Below, one piece after another: positions 9,173 to 17,402 of a stretch of DNA of 30,483 nt (the stretch's first letter is position 1; every line of letters starts with the position of its first letter). The notes beneath the pieces are model-generated. The model saw only the letters and a program-made list of their open reading frames with translations, had not been told where the DNA came from and ran no database searches. This stretch comes from Acidobacteriota bacterium (GTDB lineage Bacteria; Acidobacteriota; Terriglobia; Bryobacterales; Bryobacteraceae), in NCBI GenBank assembly GCA_023436715.1, contig JAEZIJ010000018.1, positions 1 to 30,483 of the forward strand. Direction: 5' to 3'. The translations under genes were made by a program, and so were the position numbers.

Positions 9173-10474
9173 ATGGGACGGAGTGCAATCGCCGGTGTGG
9201 CTGCCCTCCTGCTCGCAGGAGGCCTGCCGGCGACGGCCGAACCGCCGCTCAACGGACGCCTGGGCAAGCTGCTTGTGCGCGCCGAAATCCGGTCGCGGTA
9301 CGACGCAAGGCAAGGGGTAGCCTTCGGTTCGGGACCGGACGTGGATGCCATCCTCGTGCGCGGCCGCCTGGGATTGACCTACACGCCCGTTTCCTGGTTC
9401 AGGGTGGCAGGCACGGCCCAGGATTCGAGGGCGCCGCTTTACGGTCCGAACGCTCCCGGCACAGTGCGCGATTCGGTCGACCTGTACGAGAGCTACTTCG
9501 ATCTCTTCCCCGACCGGCAGCGCGGCCTGGGAATCTCCGCCGGCCGCACCGACCTGAGATACGGGGAAGGCCGCCTGGTTGCCACGTCCGCCTGGAGCAA
9601 TGTGCCGCGGAGTTTCGACAACGCGCGCGTTTACTACCGCCTGCCGAAAGCCCGTTTGGAGCTGCTGTTCATTTCGCCCGTGAAGGTCCGGGTCGGCGAG
9701 TTCAACCGTCCCGCGCTGGGTGAGCGTCTCTGGGGCACTTATAACTCTTTCCCGGCGTTCTATAAAGGCATGCTGCTCGAAGCCTTTGCGCTGCGGCGGG
9801 AGCAGAACCGCCCCGGCGGGTTCAACGGTGGAAGCACGGCTCTGGGGACGGACAGGCTCACGGTGAACACCTTTGGATTCCATTTGGCGGGAAGGCTCGC
9901 ACGCGGCGCGAATTTTGCGGCCGACGGCGCGCTTCAGACGGGACGCATCGGCGCTGCCCGGCACCGCGCGGGCGGCTGGGTGTCGAACGTGAGCCGCCGC
10001 TGGATGCTTTCGGGCAGAGCGCTCGACCTGCTCGGTGAGTACAAGTACGCTTCCGGAACCGCCGATCCTGCGGATCCGGCTCACACGGGCACCTTCGATC
10101 AGCTATACGCCTCCAACCACGACCGGTTCGGGCATCAGGACCTGTTCGGCTGGCGCAATATCCATAACCTGCGGTCACTCGGCACGATTGAGATCCTCAA
10201 GAGCCTTGCGTTTAGCGCGATGTACAGCGAGTTCTGGCTCGCGAGCGCGCGAGACGCTCTCTACAGCGGTTCGGGAACCGCAATGGCGCGTTCGGCCGGT
10301 GGTGTGGCGGGCCGGCATGTGGGGCGCGAGTTCGACGTGTTTGCTACGTACAAGTTCAAGCGAACCCTCTTCGGCGCAGGTTACGGCTATCTCTTCAAAG
10401 GCGAATTCATTCGCGCCACCACGCCGGGTGTGAACTCCAGGTACGTATACTGCTTTCAGGGCTTCACGTTATAA
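9173..10474 (+). CDS. Outer-membrane beta-barrel, alginate-export family
   Basis: 433-aa outer-membrane protein. After a signal peptide (about 1-22, cut after PATA), the rest alternates short amphipathic strands with polar turns (VRAEIRSRYD, AILVRGRLGLTYTP, GLGISAGRTDLRYGEGRL, NARVYYRLPKARLELLFISPV, LDLLGEYKYASG). This pattern and the SRYD and GRTDLRYGEGRL elements fit the alginate_exp barrel family (AlgE/AlgJ-like), though the substrate here need not be alginate. It ends in a short strand with a terminal leucine instead of the usual aromatic. The start is ATG 9173, next to a TTG at 9170. It follows the glycosidase-like gene by 11 bases, which supports export or uptake of a carbohydrate. Confidence 0.78.
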   Translation: MGRSAIAGVAALLLAGGLPATAEPPLNGRLGKLLVRAEIRSRYDARQGVAFGSGPDVDAILVRGRLGLTYTPVSWFRVAGTAQDSRAPLYGPNAPGTVRDSVDLYESYFDLFPDRQRGLGISAGRTDLRYGEGRLVATSAWSNVPRSFDNARVYYRLPKARLELLFISPVKVRVGEFNRPALGERLWGTYNSFPAFYKGMLLEAFALRREQNRPGGFNGGSTALGTDRLTVNTFGFHLAGRLARGANFAADGALQTGRIGAARHRAGGWVSNVSRRWMLSGRALDLLGEYKYASGTADPADPAHTGTFDQLYASNHDRFGHQDLFGWRNIHNLRSLGTIEILKSLAFSAMYSEFWLASARDALYSGSGTAMARSAGGVAGRHVGREFDVFATYKFKRTLFGAGYGYLFKGEFIRATTPGVNSRYVYCFQGFTL

Positions 10475-10543
10475 GGTTTCTTATGCGGGTCTAGGTAAGT
10501 TTCGCGTGCTAAACCTTTCCGCGCGTCTGTCCGATCAACAAGT

Positions 10544-10888
10544 ATGTCTGACAGGCGCCTGGAACCGCGAATGCTCTGCGCGGATCTGATCGACGTTTAT
10601 TGGATGGACCACTCGGGACGTAGCCGTTCCGCCCTGGCCAACCTGGAAGATATTTCACCTTCGGGCGCCTGCATCCAAATGGATAACTCCGTGCCGCTCG
10701 AGACTCTGCTGCGTCTCACCCACGCGAAGACGGAGATGCGCGGCCGCGTGCGCTACTGCGTCTTCCGCGATACCGGCTACTTCCTCGGCATCGATTTCGA
10801 GCCCGGCTGCCGCTGGACCCGCAGCCGGTTCCGTCCCAAGCATCTGCTCGACCCTCGCGAGCTGGTGCGCGCGTGCGCAACAAAATAG
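10544..10888 (+). CDS. PilZ domain protein
   Basis: 114-aa single-domain PilZ protein, a c-di-GMP receptor family. Both binding motifs are visible: R5-x3-R9 (RLEPR) near the N-terminus and D36-x-S-x2-G41 (DISPSG) at the start of the barrel, so ligand binding is plausible. The rest is beta-barrel (TEMRGRVRYCVFRDTGYFLGIDFEP). No clear ribosome site precedes the ATG at 10544. The zinc finger-PP2C gene begins 92 bases downstream on the same strand, so the two may share a transcript and a signalling pathway. Confidence 0.85.
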   Translation: MSDRRLEPRMLCADLIDVYWMDHSGRSRSALANLEDISPSGACIQMDNSVPLETLLRLTHAKTEMRGRVRYCVFRDTGYFLGIDFEPGCRWTRSRFRPKHLLDPRELVRACATK

Positions 10889-10929
10889 AGAATTTACACG
10901 TGTTACCGAGTGTCGCAGCCGGCCCAAAT

Positions 10930-10980
10930 GTCCGGCTTGCCATGCGGCACAATATAGAGAAGCGGGGAGGCAAGCCGGAC
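10930..10980 (+). promoter_or_regulatory. Hairpin covering the ribosome-binding region of the PP2C gene
   Basis: GTCCGGCTTGCC (10930-10941) and GGCAAGCCGGAC (10969-10980) form a perfect 12-bp inverted repeat with a 27-base loop. The 3' arm ends exactly at the base before the ATG at 10981 and takes in the last GG of the GGGGAGG ribosome site (10964-10970). If formed in mRNA, it would hold the start region in a stem and could limit translation. The structure is seen directly; the regulatory role is inferred. Confidence 0.6.
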
Positions 10981-11967
10981 ATGAATGCTGCTTCAGTGTC
11001 CTTGATTCGCGAGTTGCGGCCGAAGATCGTGGAGAGGCGGGTGCGCCTCCAGGCCGCCGCCCGCTCGGTTTCCGCGGAGTACGTCAATGATCTCCTGGCG
11101 GAGATCGATGCAACTCTACACAAAATCGATAACGGGTCCTTTGGCCTGTGCGAGACTTGCCGCGAGCCGATCGAAGCCGACCGGCTCACGCGCAATCCGT
11201 TGCTGCGGTTTTGCCTGGATCACCTCACCGGGGCGGAGCGGAGGGCTCACGAACAGGACCTCGAACTGGCGACGCGGATCCAGGCGAGGCTCCTGCCGGC
11301 GGCGGACGTCACGGCCGGGGACTGGGTAACGCACTACCGGTACGAACCAGCGGGCGCCGTCGGTGGCGATTACTGCGAAGTTATTCCCGCGGGAGATGGC
11401 AGGTCCGTTTTCTTCGCTGTCGGCGATGTTACGGGCAAAGGCGTGGCCGCGTCGCTGCTGATGACGCATCTCAGCGCGATCCTTCGCAGTCTGCTGTCGT
11501 TGGACCTTCCGCTGGCGGAGGTGATGTCGCGCGCGAACCGGCTTTTCTGTGAGAGCACGCCGGCCACGCACTATGCGACGCTGGCGGCCGGCCGGACTAC
11601 GGAGGACGGCGTGGATCTGTGCAACGCCGGCCATTCGAGGCCATTACTCCTGCGCCGCGGCGGAACCGAACAGGTCGATTCCACGGGGTTGCCTCTGGGG
11701 CTTTTCTGCGATGGGCGATGCGGCATCACGCACCTCCGGCTCGAACCCGGCGACACTCTGGTCCTGTATTCGGACGGCATCACAGAGGCGCAGGATCCGA
11801 ATGGCGATCACTACGGCGAAGAGCGGCTCATCCGTTCGTTCGAGGGGCACGCGGAGCGCGAACCGGCAGAGGTGGCCGGCTCCGTCCTGCAGGATCTTGT
11901 CCGTTTCCGCGGCACTGGTCTCCAACAGGACGACATGACTCTGCTCATTGTCCGGCGCCGCTGTTGA
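10981..11967 (+). CDS. DksA/TraR-type zinc finger fused to SpoIIE/PP2C phosphatase
   Basis: 328-aa cytoplasmic protein. Residues 1-85 match the DksA/TraR pattern: a helical hairpin (LLAEIDATLHKIDNGSFGLC), then a zinc finger C57-x2-C60-x17-C78-x2-H81, where His replaces the usual last Cys. Residues about 90-326 are a PP2C-like SpoIIE/RsbU phosphatase: LATRIQARLLP linker, GGDYCE (D130; the usual second Asp is Glu), VGDVTGKG (D149), YSDGITEA, and a final DDMTLL. Relatives dephosphorylate anti-anti-sigma factors in partner-switching systems. The metal-binding aspartates are present, so it should be active. ATG 10981 is preferred (GGGGAGG 10 bases upstream); the frame is open from 10873. No anti-sigma or STAS partner is in view. 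Confidence 0.85.
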   Translation: MNAASVSLIRELRPKIVERRVRLQAAARSVSAEYVNDLLAEIDATLHKIDNGSFGLCETCREPIEADRLTRNPLLRFCLDHLTGAERRAHEQDLELATRIQARLLPAADVTAGDWVTHYRYEPAGAVGGDYCEVIPAGDGRSVFFAVGDVTGKGVAASLLMTHLSAILRSLLSLDLPLAEVMSRANRLFCESTPATHYATLAAGRTTEDGVDLCNAGHSRPLLLRRGGTEQVDSTGLPLGLFCDGRCGITHLRLEPGDTLVLYSDGITEAQDPNGDHYGEERLIRSFEGHAEREPAEVAGSVLQDLVRFRGTGLQQDDMTLLIVRRRC

Positions 11968-12169
11968 GCGGCTCACGCGATGCAGTGGTGGGCTGCAAGA
12001 TTCCGAACTTCAAGTCGGAAAAGGACGATGCCAACGTCTTTCGGCCACGCCCCCGTAGCGAGTGCATGAATCTCAAGTTCGGGTTTCGGACAGTCCTCCC
12101 GAGGTGTTTCGAGGTCGCTTTTGCCCAGGTGGGCGGTTCAATCCATGACTTGAAGTCAATAGCTTACGG

Positions 12170-12811
12170 GTGATACAAGAGATCGTGCCAGTGAGTTCCA
12201 GGCCAGTCACGATCATCTTGGCCGTGTTGCTGGCGCTCCTCGCCCTAGGCCTTGGAGGCGCTTTGATCCTCGCGGTGCATGGGACAGTCCCAACGGCGTT
12301 GATCAGCAATCCCGGATTTGAGGACGGGAAAATTGGAGAGCCCGCTTCTGGATGGTTGAACGGAGGCGAATGGGCAGGATATCCAGCACGTCTGAGCGAT
12401 GCTCGCCCTCGAACCGGCAGACTTTGCGGATTTCTAGCGAGTGATCCGTCGAGTCGGGTGAGAGATTATGGAGTCCTGTCGCAGATGATCGAGACGACAC
12501 AGTTGAAAAACCAGTTCATCCGTCTGCGGCTAGCAGCAAGGAGCGAGTTAAGAGCGCCAGATGGGCGAGCTAACTTCTTCTGCCGTGTGGACCGAATTTC
12601 AGAGCAACCCCTCTTTGAACAACGGTCGATCAACGATAGGCGCTGGCGGGATTACGTGGTCATCCTCCGAGTTCCGAAAGACGCCATCCGTATGCAGATG
12701 GGGGTAACGCTTATCAACGAAGGAAAGGTTTGGGTCGATGATGCTGGACTGGACCTGTGGAGACGGACTGTGCCGCGCCCCTGGATCCAATTCATGCGGT
12801 GTTTGCACTAG
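12170..12811 (+). CDS. Membrane-anchored hypothetical protein with NPGFE-type beta domain
   Basis: Up to 213 aa with one strong transmembrane or signal segment (ILAVLLALLALGLGGALILAV, split here as residues about 16-36). An extracytoplasmic domain follows, opening SNPGFEDGKIGEPASGW. That opening, and the later strands ending in KVWVDDAGLDLW, are typical of galactose-binding-like or CBM-like beta-sandwich domains. It is probably periplasmic and tethered to the inner membrane. The start is uncertain: GTG at 12170, 12185 or 12191, none with a good ribosome site. Its composition looks less GC-rich than its neighbours. It stands alone between the PP2C gene and the convergent dehydrogenase operon, so context gives no function. 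Confidence 0.65.
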   Translation: MIQEIVPVSSRPVTIILAVLLALLALGLGGALILAVHGTVPTALISNPGFEDGKIGEPASGWLNGGEWAGYPARLSDARPRTGRLCGFLASDPSSRVRDYGVLSQMIETTQLKNQFIRLRLAARSELRAPDGRANFFCRVDRISEQPLFEQRSINDRRWRDYVVILRVPKDAIRMQMGVTLINEGKVWVDDAGLDLWRRTVPRPWIQFMRCLH

Positions 12812-12941
12812 CCGGGCTTCCCTACGGCATGATGCCATGAAAGTCCCCATACCGGATACTACCCGACCCCAGCCGTGAAAGCCGTAAACTCAAGGCCAGT
12901 TGTCTGCAATACCGGCGGGACCCGTAAGCTAACCGATTTCC

Positions 12942-12972
12942 CCGGAGGCGAGTCCACCATCCCCGCCTCCGG
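12942..12972 (-). terminator. Stem-loop just after the E1 beta gene
   Basis: CCGGAGGCG (12942-12950) and CGCCTCCGG (12964-12972) form a perfect 9-bp stem with a 13-base loop, 12 bases beyond the minus-strand stop at 12985. There is no T run on either side, so it may be a weak or Rho-assisted terminator, or an mRNA-stabilising 3' end. Confidence 0.45.
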
Positions 12973-12984
12973 CAACTTACCGCA

Positions 12985-13956
12985 CTAATACCCGCACAGC
13001 CAGCGTGCCTTCTCCAGCACCTTGGCCGCGTTCGGCAGGAACGCCTCTTCGAGCGGCGTGCTGAAGGGAATCGGCGTGTCCGGCGCCGTTACTCGTGCTA
13101 CTGGCGCGTCCAGGTACTCGAACGCGCGCTCCGCAATTCGGGCCGCGATCTCCGCGCCGACGCCGCCCGTCATTGTCGCCTCGTGCAGCAGCATCGCCCG
13201 CGAGGTCTTCTTCACGCTCGCGAGCACGGTCTCCTCGTCGATCGGCAGCACCGTCCGCAGGTCCACGATCTCCACCGAAACGCCTTCGCGCTCCAGCGTC
13301 CCGGCCGCTTCCTGCGCCACGTAGAGCATCGCGCCATACGTGATGATCGAAAGGTCCTTGCCCTCGCGGAACACGCGCGCCTTGCCGATCGGCACCGTGT
13401 AGTCGCCTTCCGGGATGTCCTCTTTGATGCGGCGGTACAACGCCTTGTGTTCGAGGAACACCACCGGGTCGTTGTCGCGAATGGCCGATTTGATCAGCCC
13501 CTTGGCGTCCTGCGCCGTGCCCGGCGTCACCACTTTCAACCCCGGCGTGTGCATGAACCACGCCTCGGGGTTCTGCGAGTGGAACGGGCCGCCGTGAATT
13601 CCGCCGCCCGAAGGCGCGCGGACCACGATCGGCACCGGCGCATTCCACCTGTACCGGCACTTCGCGGCGAAGTTCACGATCTGATCGAACGCGCAGGTGA
13701 TGAAATCGGCGAACTGCATCTCGGCAACCGGCCGCAGCCCCATCAAGCTCGCCCCGATCGCCGCGCCTACAATGCCCGATTCTGAAATCGGCGTGTCCAC
13801 GATGCGCTGCTCGCCGAACGCGTCGAGCATGCCCGCCGTCACCTTGAACGCGCCGCCGTAAACGCCAAGGTCCTCGCCAATGCAGAAGACGTCCGGGTCG
13901 CGCTCCATCTCTTCCCAGATGCCCTGGCGAATCGCTTCCAAGTAAGTTATCGCCAT
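12985..13956 (-). CDS. pdhB: 2-oxoacid (pyruvate) dehydrogenase E1 component, beta subunit
   Basis: 323-aa beta subunit of a heterotetrameric E1, which with TPP decarboxylates pyruvate or a branched-chain 2-oxoacid and passes the acyl group to E2 lipoate. Family landmarks in order: MAITYLEAIRQGIWEEMERD, FCIGEDLGVYGGAFKVT, DTPISESGIVGAAIGASLMGLRPVAEMQFADF, the HSQNPEAWFMHTPGLKVV segment, EIVDLRTVLPIDEETV in the C-terminal transketolase domain, and a GGVGAEIAARI loop. Length is normal. ATG 13956 follows AGAGGTGA and lies 2 bases after the alpha-subunit stop, so translation is coupled. Pyruvate versus branched-chain substrate cannot be settled by sequence alone. Confidence 0.93.
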   Translation of the reverse strand: MAITYLEAIRQGIWEEMERDPDVFCIGEDLGVYGGAFKVTAGMLDAFGEQRIVDTPISESGIVGAAIGASLMGLRPVAEMQFADFITCAFDQIVNFAAKCRYRWNAPVPIVVRAPSGGGIHGGPFHSQNPEAWFMHTPGLKVVTPGTAQDAKGLIKSAIRDNDPVVFLEHKALYRRIKEDIPEGDYTVPIGKARVFREGKDLSIITYGAMLYVAQEAAGTLEREGVSVEIVDLRTVLPIDEETVLASVKKTSRAMLLHEATMTGGVGAEIAARIAERAFEYLDAPVARVTAPDTPIPFSTPLEEAFLPNAAKVLEKARWLCGY

Positions 13957-13958
13957 GT

Positions 13959-14984
13959 TCACCTCTGCTCGTACACGTTGTTGAGCAGTTCGGAAGCGTC
14001 CGGGAACGGACTCTGCTCGGCCCACGTCTGCGCCTGGTCGACTTCCTCGCGGATGCGCGCGTATGTCGTGTCGAGATCCTCGCGCGAGGCGACGCCCGCA
14101 TCCATCATCTGCCGCTCGAGCCGCTGGATGGGGTCCTTCTCCGCCCACTCCGTCCAGAGATGCTTCGGAACGTAATCGCCCGGGTCGTGCGCGGAATGCC
14201 CGGTCATACGGAACGTCTTGCACTCCAGCAGGTAAGGGCCCAGGCCGTCCCGCGCGTGCGCAAGAGCCCGCCGGGTGGCCTCGTGCACCGCGACCACGTC
14301 ATTGCCGTCCACGATCTCGGAAGGGATGCCATACGCCGGACCACGGTCCGCGACGTTCGCGCAGCCCATCTGCTTGCTCACCGGCGTCGAATACGCGTAT
14401 GCGTTGTTGTTGCAGATCAGCACCAGCGGCAGCTTCATCACGGAGGCCATGTTGATGCCTTCGTGCCAGTCGCCGCGGCTGGTTGCGCCATCGCCGAAGA
14501 AGACGAGCGCGCAGTTGCGGGTGCCCTTGTACTTCAGCGCCATCGCCGCTCCGGCCGCCACGGGCACGGACGCCGCCATCGCGCTGATAATCGCCACAAT
14601 GCGCCGGTTCAGGTCGCCCATGTGCATGTTGGCGTCTTTGCCGCGGGTCAACCCGCCGACGCGCCCCATGTACTGGGCCAGAACCTCCCGCGGTTGTACT
14701 CCGCGGATGAAATACAGTGCCATATCCCTGTGGCACGGGAAAAGAACGTCCTCTGCGCCGGCGGCTAGCCCCGCCCCCACGCAAATTGCCTCCTGCCCGC
14801 GGCCGACGTAAACGCCGCCCACGACCTTGCCCTGCCGGTAGAGCTTTCGTTCGATGCGTTCTTCCATTTCCCGCATCAGGAACATGTAGTACAGCGCTTT
14901 TCGGGCCAGCTCGGCGTCGGGGTCCGGCATCTCCGCCGACTTCCGGCTGACCCCGGGTAGATTGAGAAGATTCAAAGCTGCCAT
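13959..14984 (-). CDS. pdhA: 2-oxoacid (pyruvate) dehydrogenase E1 component, alpha subunit
   Basis: 341-aa alpha subunit that binds TPP-Mg. The TPP motif runs from GDG (164-166, GDGATSRGDWHEG) to NN at about 192 (CNNNAYAYS). The active-site loop TGHSAHDPGDY carries the conserved Ser-His region of the family, and the early segments MEERIERKLYRQGKV, GRGQEAICVGAG and CHRDMALYFIRG are typical. ATG 14984 is preferred, with GGAG about 8 bases upstream; the frame is open to 15056, which would abut the divergent fucosidase start. E1 beta follows directly. No E2 or E3 gene is next to the pair, so the rest of the complex must be encoded elsewhere. A branched-chain 2-oxoacid substrate is an alternative. 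Confidence 0.93.
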   Translation of the reverse strand: MAALNLLNLPGVSRKSAEMPDPDAELARKALYYMFLMREMEERIERKLYRQGKVVGGVYVGRGQEAICVGAGLAAGAEDVLFPCHRDMALYFIRGVQPREVLAQYMGRVGGLTRGKDANMHMGDLNRRIVAIISAMAASVPVAAGAAMALKYKGTRNCALVFFGDGATSRGDWHEGINMASVMKLPLVLICNNNAYAYSTPVSKQMGCANVADRGPAYGIPSEIVDGNDVVAVHEATRRALAHARDGLGPYLLECKTFRMTGHSAHDPGDYVPKHLWTEWAEKDPIQRLERQMMDAGVASREDLDTTYARIREEVDQAQTWAEQSPFPDASELLNNVYEQR

Positions 14985-15017
14985 TGTCAGCTCCGGGGTG
15001 GTTTGGTCTAAAGCCGT

Positions 15018-15023
15018 AGTATA
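15018..15023 (-). promoter_or_regulatory. Possible -10 element for the E1 operon
   Basis: TATACT on the minus strand, about 34 bases before the E1 alpha start, in the 72-base divergent gap with the fucosidase gene. The best -35 candidate (TTTGCC, 15039-15044) is poor and spaced only 15 bases. Confidence 0.3.
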
Positions 15024-15056
15024 CGCTATGGTGACGGAGGCAAACGCGCGCATCAC

Positions 15057-17402
15057 ATGAAGACGCTTATCTGCTTTCTCGCTCTCACGGGTCTGGCGCG
15101 GGCCGCTGACACGCCAGTCTCAAACGTACTCTGGTATCGCCAGCCGGCCGCGAAATGGGTGGAAGCACTGCCGGTCGGCAACGGCCGGCTCGGCGGCATG
15201 GTGTTCGGCGCTGTGAGGGATGAGCGAATCCAGCTCAATGAAGATACGGTCTGGGTTGGGAGCCGCCGCAACCGGAACAACCCAGCCGCCCGCGAAGCCG
15301 TCCCCGAAATCCGAAAGCTGCTGTTCGCCGGCAAAGTGAAAGAGGCCGAAGCACTTGCGGCCAAGGCGATGCTGAGCGTCCCCCCGCGCATGCCGCCGTA
15401 CCAGACGCTGGGCGAGCTGACGCTGCACGTTGCCGCAGAATCCGATATCACCGGGTACCGTCGCGAGCTCGATCTCGATACGGGAATCGTCCGCGTAACG
15501 TACTGGCTGGGCGACGCGCGCTTCACCCGCGAAATCTTCGCATCCGGCCCGGATCAAGTGATAGTCGTCCGGCTTACCTGCGATAAGCCGGGCCGCATTT
15601 CCCTTTCCGCTACTCTGAGCCGCGAGGCCGACAGTAAGACCGAGGCGCGGGAGCCGGGCACGGTGGTGCTCCGCGGCCAGGCCATCACGCACGCGGCGCA
15701 ATATCAGGAAGGAGCGGCCGGTGTGAAATTCCAGGCGGAACTGCGCGCTCTCGCGCAAGGCGGCGCCGTGCGGACCCAACTCGGCCACGTTGTTGTGGAC
15801 AAGGCCGATTCGGTTACGCTGCTCGTCGCCGCCGCGACCGATTTCCGCCATGCGGACCCCGCCTCCGCCTGCGCCCGGTACCTACGGGCCGCCGCTAAAT
15901 CCTACGCGCAGCTCCGGTCCGCGCATGTTGCGGACCACCAGAAGCTCTTCCGCCGCGTCCGGCTCTCGCTCGGCGAGGACGACCTGAGCGCCACCCCCAC
16001 CGATGAGCGCCTCAAGCGCATGCAGGCCGGAGCCGAAGATCCCCAACTCGTCGCCCTCTATTTCCAGTACGGCCGCTATCTCCTGATGGGCAGCAGCCGC
16101 CCGGGAAGCATGGCCGCCAACCTGCAAGGCATCTGGAACGACAGCCTGGACCCCTCCTGGGGCAGCAAGTACACCATCAACATCAACACCGAGATGAACT
16201 ACTGGCCGGTGGAGACCTGCAACCTCTCCGAACTGCACCAGCCGCTGTTCGACCTCATCGATTCGGCCCGCGGTCCGGGCCGCCAGACCGCCAAGGCGTA
16301 TTACGGCGCACGGGGTTTCGTCATTCACCACAACACCGACCTGTGGGGCGACGCCTCACCCATTGACGGCGTCCCCTATGGCATCTGGCCCATGGGCGGG
16401 GCCTGGCTCTCGCTCCACCTCTGGGACCACTACGATTTCACCCGCGACAAGAAATTCCTCGCCGGGCGCGGCTACCCCATCATGAAGGAAGCCGCGGAGT
16501 TCCTGCTCGATTACATGGTGGATGACGGCCGCGGCCACCTCGTCACCGGGCCTTCGATTTCCCCGGAGAACCGGTACCGTCTGCCCGGCGGCGGCCCCGC
16601 CTCCCTGTCCATGGGGCCGTTTATGGATATCGAGATCGCGCACGCGCTGTTCAGCCGCGTGATTGATGCGAGCACGATCCTGGGCACGGACGCCGAGTTC
16701 CGCCGGAAAATCGCCGCGGCCCGTGACCGGCTTCCCGGTTTGAAGATCGGCAAGTATGGCCAACTCCAGGAATGGCAGGAGGACTATGAAGAGGCCGAGC
16801 CCGGCCACCGTCACATCTCGCACCTGTTCGCGCTGCACCCGGGCAACCAGATCACCCCGCGCGGAACCCCGGAACTCGCCAGGGCCGCGCGCGTCACGCT
16901 CGAACGCCGCTTGAGCCACGGCGGCGGCCACACCGGGTGGAGCCGCGCCTGGATCATCAACTTCTGGGCGCGACTTGAGGACGGCGAGAAGACCTACGAG
17001 AACATCCTGTTATTGCTGCGGAAGTCCACCCTCACGAACCTGCTCGACACCCACCCGCCGTTCCAGATCGACGGGAACTTCGGCGGCGCCGCGGGGATCG
17101 CCGAGATGCTGTTGCAGGGCCACACCGGCGAGGTGCATTTTCTTCCCGCGCTGCCGGCCGCCCTGCCGAAAGGGTCGGTGCAGGGTCTGCGCGCACGCGG
17201 CGGCCTCGAAGTGGATCTCGAATGGGCGGGAGGAAAGGCGGTCTCGGCAACCTTGCGCACCGCAGTCGGAGGGAAGCACCGTCTGCGCGCCCCCAACGGG
17301 CAGCAGATCGCCTCGATTCAGAGCGGCGGTAAGGCCGTCCCGTTTGCCGGCGGCGAGTTCACCGCACGAGCCGGTCAGTCGTACGCGGTCAAGTTTCAGT
17401 AG
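15057..17402 (+). CDS. Secreted GH95 alpha-L-fucosidase
   Basis: 781-aa exported glycoside hydrolase, likely removing alpha-linked L-fucose (or a related galactose residue) from glycans. Signal peptide about 1-17 (cut after ARA). The GH95 opening is LWYRQPAAKWVEALPVGNGRLGGMVFG with LNEDTVW. The catalytic alpha/alpha-barrel carries ININTEMNYWPVE (375-385, Asn pair N375/N377), HHNTDLWGD, the SPEN segment with E504 (candidate general acid), HRHISHLFALHPG, and FQIDGNFGG with D672. These are the positions expected to be catalytic by family knowledge, so the enzyme should be active. GGAGG lies 16 bases before the ATG, rather far. The 3' end overlaps the convergent CobW gene by 7 bases. No other fucose genes are nearby. 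Confidence 0.92.
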   Translation: MKTLICFLALTGLARAADTPVSNVLWYRQPAAKWVEALPVGNGRLGGMVFGAVRDERIQLNEDTVWVGSRRNRNNPAAREAVPEIRKLLFAGKVKEAEALAAKAMLSVPPRMPPYQTLGELTLHVAAESDITGYRRELDLDTGIVRVTYWLGDARFTREIFASGPDQVIVVRLTCDKPGRISLSATLSREADSKTEAREPGTVVLRGQAITHAAQYQEGAAGVKFQAELRALAQGGAVRTQLGHVVVDKADSVTLLVAAATDFRHADPASACARYLRAAAKSYAQLRSAHVADHQKLFRRVRLSLGEDDLSATPTDERLKRMQAGAEDPQLVALYFQYGRYLLMGSSRPGSMAANLQGIWNDSLDPSWGSKYTININTEMNYWPVETCNLSELHQPLFDLIDSARGPGRQTAKAYYGARGFVIHHNTDLWGDASPIDGVPYGIWPMGGAWLSLHLWDHYDFTRDKKFLAGRGYPIMKEAAEFLLDYMVDDGRGHLVTGPSISPENRYRLPGGGPASLSMGPFMDIEIAHALFSRVIDASTILGTDAEFRRKIAAARDRLPGLKIGKYGQLQEWQEDYEEAEPGHRHISHLFALHPGNQITPRGTPELARAARVTLERRLSHGGGHTGWSRAWIINFWARLEDGEKTYENILLLLRKSTLTNLLDTHPPFQIDGNFGGAAGIAEMLLQGHTGEVHFLPALPAALPKGSVQGLRARGGLEVDLEWAGGKAVSATLRTAVGGKHRLRAPNGQQIASIQSGGKAVPFAGGEFTARAGQSYAVKFQ

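Noticed and set aside
12003..12082. CCGAACTT / AAGTTCGG inverted repeat between the phosphatase gene and the membrane-anchored gene
   Set aside because: Only 8 bp with a 64-base gap and no T run; too weak to call a terminator or operator.
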